The notes under the pieces are model-generated. The model saw only the letters and a list, made by a program, of their open reading frames with translations, had not been told where the DNA came from and did not search any database. 10,715 nucleotides of DNA, from NCBI GenBank assembly GCA_018061375.1, contig JAGOUG010000027.1, forward strand, positions 1 through 10,715, in the 5' to 3' direction. How positions within the stretch are numbered: position 1 is the stretch's first letter; each line of letters opens with the position of its first letter. Positions 4,399-10,715 of this stretch are shown piece after piece. The position numbers and the translations under genes are program-made. The stretch is from Candidatus Saccharimonadota bacterium (GTDB lineage: Bacteria > Patescibacteriota > Saccharimonadia > Saccharimonadales > UBA7683).

Positions 4399-4778
4399 TG
4401 AAGCTAACCAGACCTCTTATTGCAAAAGCATTTGTATACCAGGCAGATAAGCAAGGTGTTGACGTTGCGGTTAAAGAGCTTGCGGCTTTGCTGCTTGAGC
4501 ACCGTATGCACGGCCAGGTTGAAGAGCTTATTTTAGATATTGCAAAAGAGTATCAGTTGCAACATGGTGTTGTTGAGGCAGATGCACGCACACCGTACAA
4601 GCTGAGTGCTGAAATGAAGAAACAACTTTCAGAACTGGTTAAAACTACCACGAATGCGAAAAAGGTTATTCTGCATGAGCAGATAGACGGCTCACTGCTT
4701 GCCGGGGTTGTACTGAGTGCACCAGATATGGAACTGGACCTTTCATTAAAGAGTAAACTGACAAAGTTAAGGGCGTAA
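4398..4778 (+). CDS. atpH: ATP synthase subunit delta, short form
   Basis: Delta (OSCP in mitochondria) joins the top of F1 to subunit b. The C-terminal domain is recognisable: VVEADARTPYKLS (58-70), a helix to about 84, then DGSLLAGVVL (97-106), which matches the family's SLxGG region, and a final KLTKLRA. At 126 residues it is about 50 shorter than the usual 175-180. All of the loss is in the N-terminal helical domain: only about 55 residues precede the C-terminal domain, where roughly 105-110 would be normal. The N-terminus (LIAKAFVYQA) still looks like the family's first helix, so residues seem to be missing from the middle of the bundle. The start overlaps the atpF stop by one base; atpA follows after 9 bases. 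Confidence 0.88.
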   Translation: MKLTRPLIAKAFVYQADKQGVDVAVKELAALLLEHRMHGQVEELILDIAKEYQLQHGVVEADARTPYKLSAEMKKQLSELVKTTTNAKKVILHEQIDGSLLAGVVLSAPDMELDLSLKSKLTKLRA

Positions 4779-4787
4779 GGAGAATAT

Positions 4788-6353
4788 ATGGCTGAAATTT
4801 CAATGAAGGAACTATCACATGAGCTGCGTGCGGCAATTGATGAACTTAAAAATGCTGGAACAACACAAGATACCGGTTTGGTTATTCGTGTTGGTGATGG
4901 TGTGGCGTGGATCTATGGACTTAAATCTGCCGGCTATAACGAAATGCTCGAGATAGATGCAATTGATGGCACTAAAATAACTGCTTTTGCCCTCAACTTA
5001 ATGGAAGATGAAATCGGCGCCGTTATTTTAGGTGAAGATACTAAAATTAAGTCTGGCTGCCGAGTACACCTCACCGGTAAAGTGCTTGAAGTACCAGTTG
5101 GCCCTGAGCTAATCGGCCGCGTAGTAAACCCACTTGGCCAGCCTATTGATGGTGGCTCTGCAATTAAAACTAAAACAACCGGCTTAATTGAGCGTGATGC
5201 ACCTGGCGTGCTTGACCGTAAAAGTGTGTTTGAACCACTTATGACCGGTGTTGTTGCGGTAGATGCACTTGTGCCTATTGGCCGTGGCCAGCGTGAACTT
5301 ATTATTGGTGATCGCCAAACGGGTAAAACGGCAATTGCGGTTGATACTATGATCAACCAAGCAAAGCAAAAAACAGGTGTCATAAACGTATTCGTAGCTA
5401 TTGGCCAGAAGAATGCCAAGGTGGCACGTTTGGTAGAACGTTTGAAGCGCGAAGGTGTAATGGATCAGACTATTGTCGTGGCTACCTCCCCTGCCGACCC
5501 GGCCTCTATGCAGTATCTTGCACCGTATGCCGGTGCTGCTATGGGTGAATACTTCCGAGATAAAGGCGAACATGCACTCGTTGTTTATGATGATTTAACG
5601 AAGCACGCAGCAGCATATCGCCAGATGTCGCTACTACTTCGGCGCCCACCAGGACGCGAAGCATACCCTGGTGATGTATTTTACCTGCACTCACGTCTTC
5701 TTGAACGTGCTGCAAAACTTTCAGATGTGCTTGGTGGCGGTTCTTTAACTGCACTGCCTATTATTGAAACCCAGGCTGGTGACGTTTCTGCATATATCCC
5801 GACGAACGTGATTTCTATTACTGATGGCCAGATCTTCCTTGAAACCAACCTGTTCTACCAGGGTATTCGCCCAGCGATCTCAGTTGGTATCTCAGTATCA
5901 CGCGTTGGTGGTGCCGCTCAGACGAAGACCATTAAGTCAGTTTCTGGTGGTATCAAGCTTTCACTTGCCCAGTTCCGAGAGCTCGCTGCATTCTCTCAGT
6001 TTTCTACAGACTTAGATGCTGAAACCAAGGGTAGGATCGAGCGTGGACAACGCCTGACTGAAATATTGAAGCAACCACAGTATTCCCCGCTCGCTATTTG
6101 GGAGCAGGCTGCAACGCTACTTGCCGCAAACGAAGGCGCCTTTGACACCGTTCCAGTAGAAAAAATTAAAGCTGCACAAAAAGAACTTCTCGATCAGCTT
6201 CATTCTATGCACAAAAAAGAAATGGCAGAACTCGATAAAGGTGATAAAAAAGTTGAAGGTCCACTGAAAGATCAAATTCTAAAAATTGCTACAGCCGTTG
6301 CCTCTGACTTTGCTGTTTCTGAAGAAAAAGCGGATACTAAGGAAAGTAATTAG
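4788..6353 (+). CDS. atpA: ATP synthase subunit alpha (F1)
   Basis: Alpha alternates with beta in the F1 hexamer and carries the non-catalytic nucleotide sites. The 521-residue product has an N-terminal helix and beta-barrel (1-100), a P-loop GDRQTGKT at 174-181 (K180, T181), a Walker B strand VVYDD at 265-269, and SVSRVGGAAQ with the arginine finger R372 that reaches into the catalytic site of beta. The C-terminal helical domain follows. The length is slightly above the usual 500-510 because of a charged tail (about 478-521). AAGGAG sits six bases before the ATG. After it comes the first interposed unknown gene, 21 bases downstream, instead of atpG directly. Confidence 0.98.
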   Translation: MAEISMKELSHELRAAIDELKNAGTTQDTGLVIRVGDGVAWIYGLKSAGYNEMLEIDAIDGTKITAFALNLMEDEIGAVILGEDTKIKSGCRVHLTGKVLEVPVGPELIGRVVNPLGQPIDGGSAIKTKTTGLIERDAPGVLDRKSVFEPLMTGVVAVDALVPIGRGQRELIIGDRQTGKTAIAVDTMINQAKQKTGVINVFVAIGQKNAKVARLVERLKREGVMDQTIVVATSPADPASMQYLAPYAGAAMGEYFRDKGEHALVVYDDLTKHAAAYRQMSLLLRRPPGREAYPGDVFYLHSRLLERAAKLSDVLGGGSLTALPIIETQAGDVSAYIPTNVISITDGQIFLETNLFYQGIRPAISVGISVSRVGGAAQTKTIKSVSGGIKLSLAQFRELAAFSQFSTDLDAETKGRIERGQRLTEILKQPQYSPLAIWEQAATLLAANEGAFDTVPVEKIKAAQKELLDQLHSMHKKEMAELDKGDKKVEGPLKDQILKIATAVASDFAVSEEKADTKESN

Positions 6354-6374
6354 GGGCGGGAGAAAGATATTGTC

Positions 6375-6938
6375 ATGGGTGCATTTAGAGACGAACAAAC
6401 ATTTGCGATGATGGATTCTCAGCAGCACGGTAACGAGATGGGTAGAAGATCAAAACTTTCTTCACTAGCCCATGGACTAAGAGTAGATCCAGAGATTCTC
6501 GATAAGCTAGATGGTGAGCTTGATGTATCTTCACGAGTTGCGCGACTTAGGGTTGTAGCTGAAGCCGTAGGAACGCTACTTACTGAGGCCGAGGGTGCAC
6601 TTGAAATCATCCAGGCGGGCTCGGTTTCTGACGTAGCAGGCTTTATTATTGCTGACCAACTTCCTCCTATCGAATTAGACAATAGCTATATGTATGTTGG
6701 CTCAAAAAGACACTATCAACTTGAACTTAGTGATGACGGAGGTGTTCTTATAAAAACTAATGTATGGGGTGGCGCAATGCAAGGTGCATATACATTTGAT
6801 GAGCCATTTCCACTCGCTACATGGTGGGTTTCCGAAAGGCTAGAAATACGCGGTGTTGAAAAGGATGATGAGTTTTGTGAACAGGTCGTAGGAGAAGTAA
6901 CGACTCAAATGAATGAAATGCGAGGTTTGAGTGGCTAG
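6375..6938 (+). CDS. Unknown protein between atpA and atpG, 187 residues
   Basis: I do not recognise this gene. The 187-residue product is soluble, acidic overall, with no signal peptide or membrane segment. Residues 25-80 look helical (RRSKLSSLAHGLRVDPEI, then VSSRVARLRVVAEAVGTLL). Residues 104-165 are richer in beta-type sequence with several aromatics (YMYVGSKRHYQL; ATWWVSERLEIRG), and the end is helical again. The first ATG (6375) is preceded by GGGAGAAAG at a rather long distance; later ATGs at 6408, 6411 and 6438 have no better site. It follows atpA by 21 bases and its last 8 bases overlap the GTG start of atpG, so it is expressed with both. Its reading frame is open throughout and codon use looks like its neighbours. 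A role connected with F1 is inferred from position only. Confidence 0.8.
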   Translation: MGAFRDEQTFAMMDSQQHGNEMGRRSKLSSLAHGLRVDPEILDKLDGELDVSSRVARLRVVAEAVGTLLTEAEGALEIIQAGSVSDVAGFIIADQLPPIELDNSYMYVGSKRHYQLELSDDGGVLIKTNVWGGAMQGAYTFDEPFPLATWWVSERLEIRGVEKDDEFCEQVVGEVTTQMNEMRGLSG

Positions 6939-7797
6939 TACGCAACAGCTCCGTCAGCGAATTACATCTGTTAAGAATACTAAACAGATTACTAAGGCTA
7001 TGGAGATGGTTGCGGCTTCTAAACTTCGTCGTGCACAAGATTCAGCTACGGCTTCACGCGAATTTGCAAAAATCGCGAACGAACTACTGACTCGTATTCG
7101 TAAACTTACAGATGTAGATAAACACCCACTGTTTGAACGTAGAGAGGTTAAGAATAAGTTAATTATCGTGGTTGCTTCAGACAGGGGTTTGGCTGGTGGC
7201 TATAATGCGAGTTTACTTAAAGAATTTGCTCGTCAACTTCAGGCAGATAGGGCCGCTGGCGTTACATCTAAAGTTATCGCTGTTGGGAAAAAAGCGACTA
7301 ACTTCTGTGCTAAAGTATCCGATATTGAATTAATTGGTGCGTATCATGATTTCATAGACGCCCCTACTGCTGAAGATATTCGACCAATTTTAAGCACTGC
7401 AATTAATGGTTTCAAATCTAGTGAGTTCGATGCTGTAGATGTAGTTTTTACGGATTATGTTTCTAGCATTAACCAAAAACCTACTACTACTCACCTACTT
7501 CCAGTTGCGTTTGAAGACGTTGATGTTCCGGTTCACTTGCAGGATGCCGTGTTTGAGCCTACTCCAAAAGCGGTTTTAGAAGAGGTTACGGAACGGTTTA
7601 TAGAAGTGAGGATAACGCAGTATATGCTCGAATCCGCCGCCTCAGAACATTCGTCACGAATGATTGCCATGAAGAATGCAACCGATAACGCAAATGACAT
7701 TGTCGATGATCTTACGCTCGCACTTAACACCGCTCGTCAAGCCGCAATCACCCAAGAACTTGCCGAAATTACTGGCGGCACAGAGGCAATCGGATAA
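6931..7797 (+). CDS. atpG: ATP synthase subunit gamma (F1 central shaft)
   Basis: Gamma is the rotating shaft that couples the c-ring to the catalytic sites. The 288-residue product has the family's two terminal helices that form the coiled coil: the N-terminal part reads RQRITSVKNTKQITKAMEMV (8-27) then AASKLRRAQ. The C-terminal part holds SAASEHSSRMIAMKNAT and ends near ITQELAEITGG. The middle Rossmann-like domain has IIVVASDRGLAGGYN (conserved DRGLxGxxN pattern). Length is normal. The start is GTG at 6931, with GAGG upstream, and it overlaps the previous gene by 8 bases, so initiation is likely coupled to that gene's termination. One base separates its stop from the next ATG. Confidence 0.97.
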   Translation: MASTQQLRQRITSVKNTKQITKAMEMVAASKLRRAQDSATASREFAKIANELLTRIRKLTDVDKHPLFERREVKNKLIIVVASDRGLAGGYNASLLKEFARQLQADRAAGVTSKVIAVGKKATNFCAKVSDIELIGAYHDFIDAPTAEDIRPILSTAINGFKSSEFDAVDVVFTDYVSSINQKPTTTHLLPVAFEDVDVPVHLQDAVFEPTPKAVLEEVTERFIEVRITQYMLESAASEHSSRMIAMKNATDNANDIVDDLTLALNTARQAAITQELAEITGGTEAIG

Positions 7798-7798
7798 T

Positions 7799-8176
7799 AT
7801 GACTGAGCCTATTACCAAAGTTGTGATGTTGCATGATCGAGGACACAGTGATTTCGATGCGGTTCGTCGAAGTGGAAAGTTAGGAACAAATCTTCGACTT
7901 AGGAGTTTCACGGATCTTGTTGAAGAAGAAAATCCTCACAATAGCGATCTTGGCGATGCAGCTTTTTTTGAGGCTGATTTGTTGTTGATTCAGAAATGGT
8001 TGTTGAATCCGGTTACACGAGACGTGCTCACGGCCGTAAATAGTGTTCTATTTAGCTCGATCTGCCAGACAGAAGTAGGTGTTTTCGACGATGACTATAC
8101 ACTTCGGATGCTTCCATTTGGCGAGACTGTTGAAATTCTCGAAGACGCGTATGGTATTGGGAGAGGTAGACTATGA
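7799..8176 (+). CDS. Unknown protein after atpG, 125 residues
   Basis: Not recognised. The frame is open from 7676, but that part lies inside atpG; the ATG at 7799, one base after the atpG stop, gives 125 residues and is the sensible start. A weak GAGG lies upstream, so translation probably depends on coupling to atpG. The product is soluble and acidic. A strand-like start (ITKVVMLHD, 5-13) is followed by a basic segment (AVRRSGKLGTNLRLR, 21-35) and a probable helix with many hydrophobics (AAFFEADLLLIQKWLLN, 54-70). The C-terminal part has two Asp/Glu-rich turns and ends GRGRL. No catalytic motif is visible. Its stop overlaps the next start by four bases (ATGA). Function unknown; co-expression with F1 genes is certain from layout if the operon is transcribed as one. 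Confidence 0.75.
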   Translation: MTEPITKVVMLHDRGHSDFDAVRRSGKLGTNLRLRSFTDLVEEENPHNSDLGDAAFFEADLLLIQKWLLNPVTRDVLTAVNSVLFSSICQTEVGVFDDDYTLRMLPFGETVEILEDAYGIGRGRL

Positions 8177-8367
8177 GTGAGGATCTAGGAATGTACAAAG
8201 AGCTTGTTGAGGAATTTTTTCCTGGAATTGAAATGTCCGATGAAGAGGTTATTCGGATAGGTTTTGCCTATTCGCTCGGATACCGTCACGGATATTCATC
8301 CGTTGAACCACCCCCAGAAGAACCAGTACCTAAACGCAGAACAATAAAGACGGAAAAAGGAGCATAA
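8173..8367 (+). CDS. Unknown small protein before atpD, 64 residues
   Basis: Not recognised. The 64-residue product has an acidic N-terminal half (MSEDLGMYKELVEEFFPGIE, 1-20), a Gly/Tyr-containing stretch (FAYSLGYRHGYSS, 31-43), then a Pro/Glu segment (VEPPPEEPVP) and a basic tail (KRRTIKTEKGA), probably flexible. The start overlaps the previous stop by four bases (ATGA) and the atpD ATG follows its stop with no gap; the atpD ribosome-binding site AAAGGAG lies in its last codons. This placement makes it hard to see as anything other than an operon member. It has no transmembrane segment. The split into an ordered half and a charged tail would suit a small binding partner, but that is only a guess. 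Confidence 0.7.
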   Translation: MSEDLGMYKELVEEFFPGIEMSDEEVIRIGFAYSLGYRHGYSSVEPPPEEPVPKRRTIKTEKGA

Positions 8368-9765
8368 ATGGCACAAGTAGCAGAAAAGACGAAGACTAAC
8401 GTAGGTAATATTACACAAGTTGTAGGTGTGGTTGTAGATATTGAATTTAAAAAAGATCACCTGCCTGCTATTTATAGCGCGCTTGAAGTGCAGTTAAATG
8501 GTAAAAAGGTACTTCTTGAGGTTGCACAGCATCTTGATGAATCGAGTATTCGAGCAATTTCACTTGCATCAACAGATGGTTTGAAGCGCGGTGATGAAGT
8601 TATTGATACGAACGCACCAATTTCTGTGCCAGTTGGTGATGCAACGCAGGGACGTATGTTCAACGTTATTGGTGAGCCGATTGATGGCAAGGGTGGCACG
8701 TTTACGGAAAGGTCCCCTATTCACCGTCGTCCACCTGCACTCGAAGAACAGTCTGGTAAGGTAGAAATTCTTGAAACTGGTATTAAGGTTATTGATCTTA
8801 TTGCACCAATGACCAAGGGTGGTAAAGTTGGCCTATTCGGTGGTGCTGGTGTTGGTAAAACGGTACTTATTCAAGAACTTATCGCTAACATTGCTAAATT
8901 CCACAGTGGTAACTCAGTATTTGCCGGCGTTGGTGAACGTACTCGTGAAGGTAACGATTTGTACTACGAAATGGAAGAATCTGGCGTGCTTGATAAAACC
9001 TCGCTTGTATTCGGTCAGATGAATGAACCTCCAGGTGCACGTCTTCGTGTAGCACTTTCTGGCCTCGCTATGGCAGAAGGATTTCGAGACAAAGGCAAAG
9101 ATGTACTCTTTTTTGTAGATAACATATTTCGCTTTACCCAGGCTGGTGCTGAAGTATCAGCCCTACTTGGACGCCTACCTTCCGCAGCTGGCTATCAGCC
9201 TAACTTGGCTCAGGAGATGGGCGAGATGCAGGAACGTATCACCTCAACTAAAACTGGTTCAATCACCTCCGTGCAGGCCGTCTACGTCCCAGCAGATGAT
9301 TTAACTGACCCAGCACCAGCAACAACCTTTGCTCACCTCGATTCAACAATCGTACTTAACCGTGCACTGACTGAACTTGGTTTGTACCCAGCAGTAGATC
9401 CGCTTGATTCTAACTCTACAATTCTTGACCCTGAGATTGTTGGCGAAGAACATTACAACGTTGCACGTGATGTCCAGCAGATTTTGCAGCGCTACAAAGA
9501 TCTGCAAGATATTATTGCAATTCTTGGTATGGAAGAACTCTCTGACGAAGACAAGAAGATTGTCGGCCGCGCTCGACGAATTCAACGGTTTCTAACGCAG
9601 CCGTTCCACGTTGCAGAGGTCTTCTCTGGAATCCCGGGTGTCTACGTTAAGCTCGAAGATACTATTAAGGGCTTCCGTGAAATTCTCGACGGTAAGCATG
9701 ATGATAAACCAGAAAGCGCCTTCTACATGAAGGGCGATATTTCTGGAATCAAAAAGGAAAAGTAA
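8368..9765 (+). CDS. atpD: ATP synthase subunit beta (F1 catalytic)
   Basis: Beta holds the catalytic site that makes or splits ATP. The 465-residue product has the P-loop GGAGVGKT at 158-165 (K164, T165), GERTREG at 189-195 with the catalytic glutamate E190, and Walker B VLFFVDNIFRF at 246-256 (D251). The catalytic-loop segment ALLGRLPSAAGYQP lies at 265-278. EELSDED at 389-395 corresponds to the DELSEED lever that pushes on gamma. Length is normal and all key residues are present, so the enzyme should be active. AAGGAG is eight bases from the ATG. Unknown genes abut it directly on both sides, with zero bases between stop and start in each case. Confidence 0.98.
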   Translation: MAQVAEKTKTNVGNITQVVGVVVDIEFKKDHLPAIYSALEVQLNGKKVLLEVAQHLDESSIRAISLASTDGLKRGDEVIDTNAPISVPVGDATQGRMFNVIGEPIDGKGGTFTERSPIHRRPPALEEQSGKVEILETGIKVIDLIAPMTKGGKVGLFGGAGVGKTVLIQELIANIAKFHSGNSVFAGVGERTREGNDLYYEMEESGVLDKTSLVFGQMNEPPGARLRVALSGLAMAEGFRDKGKDVLFFVDNIFRFTQAGAEVSALLGRLPSAAGYQPNLAQEMGEMQERITSTKTGSITSVQAVYVPADDLTDPAPATTFAHLDSTIVLNRALTELGLYPAVDPLDSNSTILDPEIVGEEHYNVARDVQQILQRYKDLQDIIAILGMEELSDEDKKIVGRARRIQRFLTQPFHVAEVFSGIPGVYVKLEDTIKGFREILDGKHDDKPESAFYMKGDISGIKKEK

Positions 9766-10116
9766 ATGAAGTTATCTAGAGAATCAGGCAACTGGAATGA
9801 GGCTCCGTCAGTAACCGCTCGTCATAAATCGGTAATATCATTAGGATTTCTAGGCCTACGTGATGCAGTCTTGAGGCTAAAAAATAACGTCCAAGAACGT
9901 TTCTTGAGCAATGATACTACCGACTTTCCGGACGAACAAAGATTCTTACGCGAAATTCATACTATTGCAGTTGACCGTGCGAGTGCAGAATCTGTTGCTG
10001 AGCAGTCAGCGGACGATCCTCATTCGATATATGGAAGGCATCTCTTGAACGTAGTTGCAGAACTCGATATGTTGCGTGATGATTTGACAGCTTCTAAGAG
10101 TGGGGCTAATACGTAA
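9766..10116 (+). CDS. Unknown protein after atpD, 116 residues
   Basis: Not recognised. The ATG follows the atpD stop without a gap, and AAAGGAAAAG at the end of atpD supplies the ribosome-binding site. The 116-residue product appears mostly helical: residues 24-46 (ISLGFLGLRDAVLRLKNN...) look amphipathic, 57-79 (EQRFLREIHTIAVDRASAES) charged and helical, and 92-110 again helical. There is no membrane span or signal peptide. The helical, charged character would fit a coiled-coil or bundle partner, but no family assignment is possible. The stop overlaps the next start by one base (TAATG). Confidence 0.75.
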   Translation: MKLSRESGNWNEAPSVTARHKSVISLGFLGLRDAVLRLKNNVQERFLSNDTTDFPDEQRFLREIHTIAVDRASAESVAEQSADDPHSIYGRHLLNVVAELDMLRDDLTASKSGANT

Positions 10117-10307
10117 TGGCACACTCAGAATTATTTAATGGAATCACAACAACTCAGGGAAATGAGTTACTCAAACAGGCATTTTATGATTGGTCTCATG
10201 GTACGTATCCTGAGGCAACCTGCATTGGTGATGTCGTGGCTTTGTCTGGTTTGATACAAACCGTCCCGATTAGAAGCAGTGAAGTATATATTAAGGAGAC
10301 GGAGTAA
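10116..10307 (+). CDS. Unknown small protein in atpD-atpC interval, 63 residues
   Basis: Not recognised. The 63-residue soluble product has a probable helix at about 14-25 (GNELLKQAFYDW), a HGTYPEATC turn (28-36) with its only Cys, and a hydrophobic stretch IGDVVALSGLIQTVPI (37-52). The start overlaps the previous stop by one base (TAATG) and the stop overlaps the next start the same way. No strong ribosome-binding site of its own is seen, so it is likely read by termination-reinitiation. It is too short for confident fold prediction by eye. Its location in the F1 part of the operon is the only functional clue. Confidence 0.65.
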   Translation: MAHSELFNGITTTQGNELLKQAFYDWSHGTYPEATCIGDVVALSGLIQTVPIRSSEVYIKETE

Positions 10308-10489
10308 TGGAGCGCGTACTAGAGAGAACTCCACACCTTGAGCTTCGCGGTAGTGGTGCTTTGCCACCTCCGCCTTCCGAGACTCAAAACGAAACTGGCG
10401 GCCCAGACGGTGACCGGTTTTGGCGCATTGTCCGTGGCCCAGATGGTCTCGGTGCACTTACAATAGAGCAGGCGCAACAACATGATTAA
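10307..10489 (+). CDS. Unknown small Pro/Gly-rich protein before atpC, 60 residues
   Basis: Not recognised. The 60-residue product has a short N-terminal ordered piece (ERVLERTPHLELRG), a low-complexity Pro/Ser/Gly linker (about 19-36, including PPPPSE and TGGPDGD), then FWRIVRGPDGLGALTIEQAQ. It is probably partly disordered. AAGGAG eight bases upstream supports the ATG, which overlaps the previous stop by one base. Its final 8 bases overlap the atpC start, so atpC translation is likely coupled to it. It could be a peptide that binds a neighbouring F1 subunit, but nothing in the sequence proves this. Being so short and low in complexity, it is the least secure of the interposed genes, although its overlaps and ribosome-binding site argue for it. 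Confidence 0.6.
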   Translation: MERVLERTPHLELRGSGALPPPPSETQNETGGPDGDRFWRIVRGPDGLGALTIEQAQQHD

Positions 10490-10715
10490 ATTTCAAATCA
10501 TTACACTATCTGGCGTGAAGTTTGATGAGGATATTTACGAGGTTCAACTCCCTACTCCTGATGGTCTAATTGGAATATTTGCTGGGCATATGCCACTTGT
10601 TTCGATTGCGGTACCAGGTATTGTAACTATCCGCCGTGAGAAACGTGACCAAGATGACAAGTTAGAATATTACGCTACTGACGGTGGTGTAATTGAAATT
10701 ATGGATAACGTAGTT
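10482..10715 (+). CDS. atpC: ATP synthase subunit epsilon, 5' part
   Basis: Epsilon binds the foot of gamma and can inhibit ATP hydrolysis through its C-terminal helices. Seventy-eight codons are visible, and the gene continues past the right edge. The visible part is the N-terminal beta-sandwich: ITLSG, then DIYEVQLPTPDGLIGIFAGHMPLVS (17-41), matching the family's VxxPTxxGxxGILPxHxPL pattern with FAGH in place of LPGH. GIVTIRR (46-52) and YYATDGGVIEI (63-73, corresponding to the usual FxVxGGxxEV) follow. The inhibitory C-terminal helices are outside the window. The ATG at 10482 overlaps the preceding small gene by 8 bases and has only a poor ribosome-binding site, so coupling is likely. It closes the F1 gene order atpA-G-D-C. 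Confidence 0.93.
   Translation, partial: MIKFQIITLSGVKFDEDIYEVQLPTPDGLIGIFAGHMPLVSIAVPGIVTIRREKRDQDDKLEYYATDGGVIEIMDNVV

Noticed and set aside
4934..5754. Long minus-strand frames opposite atpA (4934-5419, 5184-5573, 5539-5754)
   Set aside because: They are antisense to a fully conserved alpha subunit, with no start signals; openness follows from atpA codon use.
1..10715. CRISPR array, tRNA, rRNA, insertion sequence
   Set aside because: No regularly spaced repeats, cloverleaf with conserved TTC arm, rRNA-like segment, transposase or terminal inverted repeats were found.

Overview
The window looks like a stretch of chromosome from an AT-leaning bacterium, most likely a member of the Candidate Phyla Radiation of the Saccharibacteria (TM7) type. 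That placement is inference. It rests on a streamlined F-type ATP synthase operon with a short delta subunit, many tiny overlapping genes, the standard genetic code (TGA ends atpB, so this is not an SR1/Gracilibacteria-type code), and a sortase next to a tiny sortase-substrate-like protein. No rRNA, tRNA or CRISPR array is visible.

Left third (1-2410), all on the minus strand. Leftmost is the N-terminal part of a probable sortase (1-269). A 62-residue single-pass protein with an LPSTSG sorting-signal-like C-terminus (296-484) precedes it, and the pair share a strong promoter at 558-586. Next come two unrecognised membrane proteins (776-1279, four predicted helices; 1532-1903, three). Two hand-counted 60-base lines of the first gave 67 % and 63 % G+C, against 25 % in an intergenic line at 541-600. 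A 63-residue soluble protein (2117-2308) follows. Three of these four transcription units have near-consensus sigma-70-type promoters with 17-base spacers, and leaders of about 65-70 bases that can fold around the Shine-Dalgarno sequence.

Right two thirds (2418-10715), all on the plus strand: the F1Fo ATP synthase operon in the order atpB, atpE, atpF, atpH, atpA, atpG, atpD, atpC (the last cut by the window end). The Fo and stalk genes atpB-E-F-H-A follow one another as in most bacteria. In the F1 half every junction is interrupted by small genes I cannot assign: one between atpA and atpG, two between atpG and atpD, and three between atpD and atpC. All are on the same strand. All junctions but one abut or overlap by 0-8 bases; the exception is atpA to its follower, with a 20-base gap. 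They therefore behave as members of the operon and are the best candidate here for something undescribed, such as accessory, assembly or regulatory factors of this ATP synthase.

Regulation visible in the sequence: the atp operon and the minus-strand 63-residue gene appear to be read from back-to-back promoters in 2387-2446. The atpB leader holds a terminator-like hairpin with a T run (2491-2513) inside a possible 27-codon leader ORF. The 162-base atpE-atpF gap holds a strong hairpin and a second element with two mutually exclusive pairings, which could set the high c-subunit expression relative to b.
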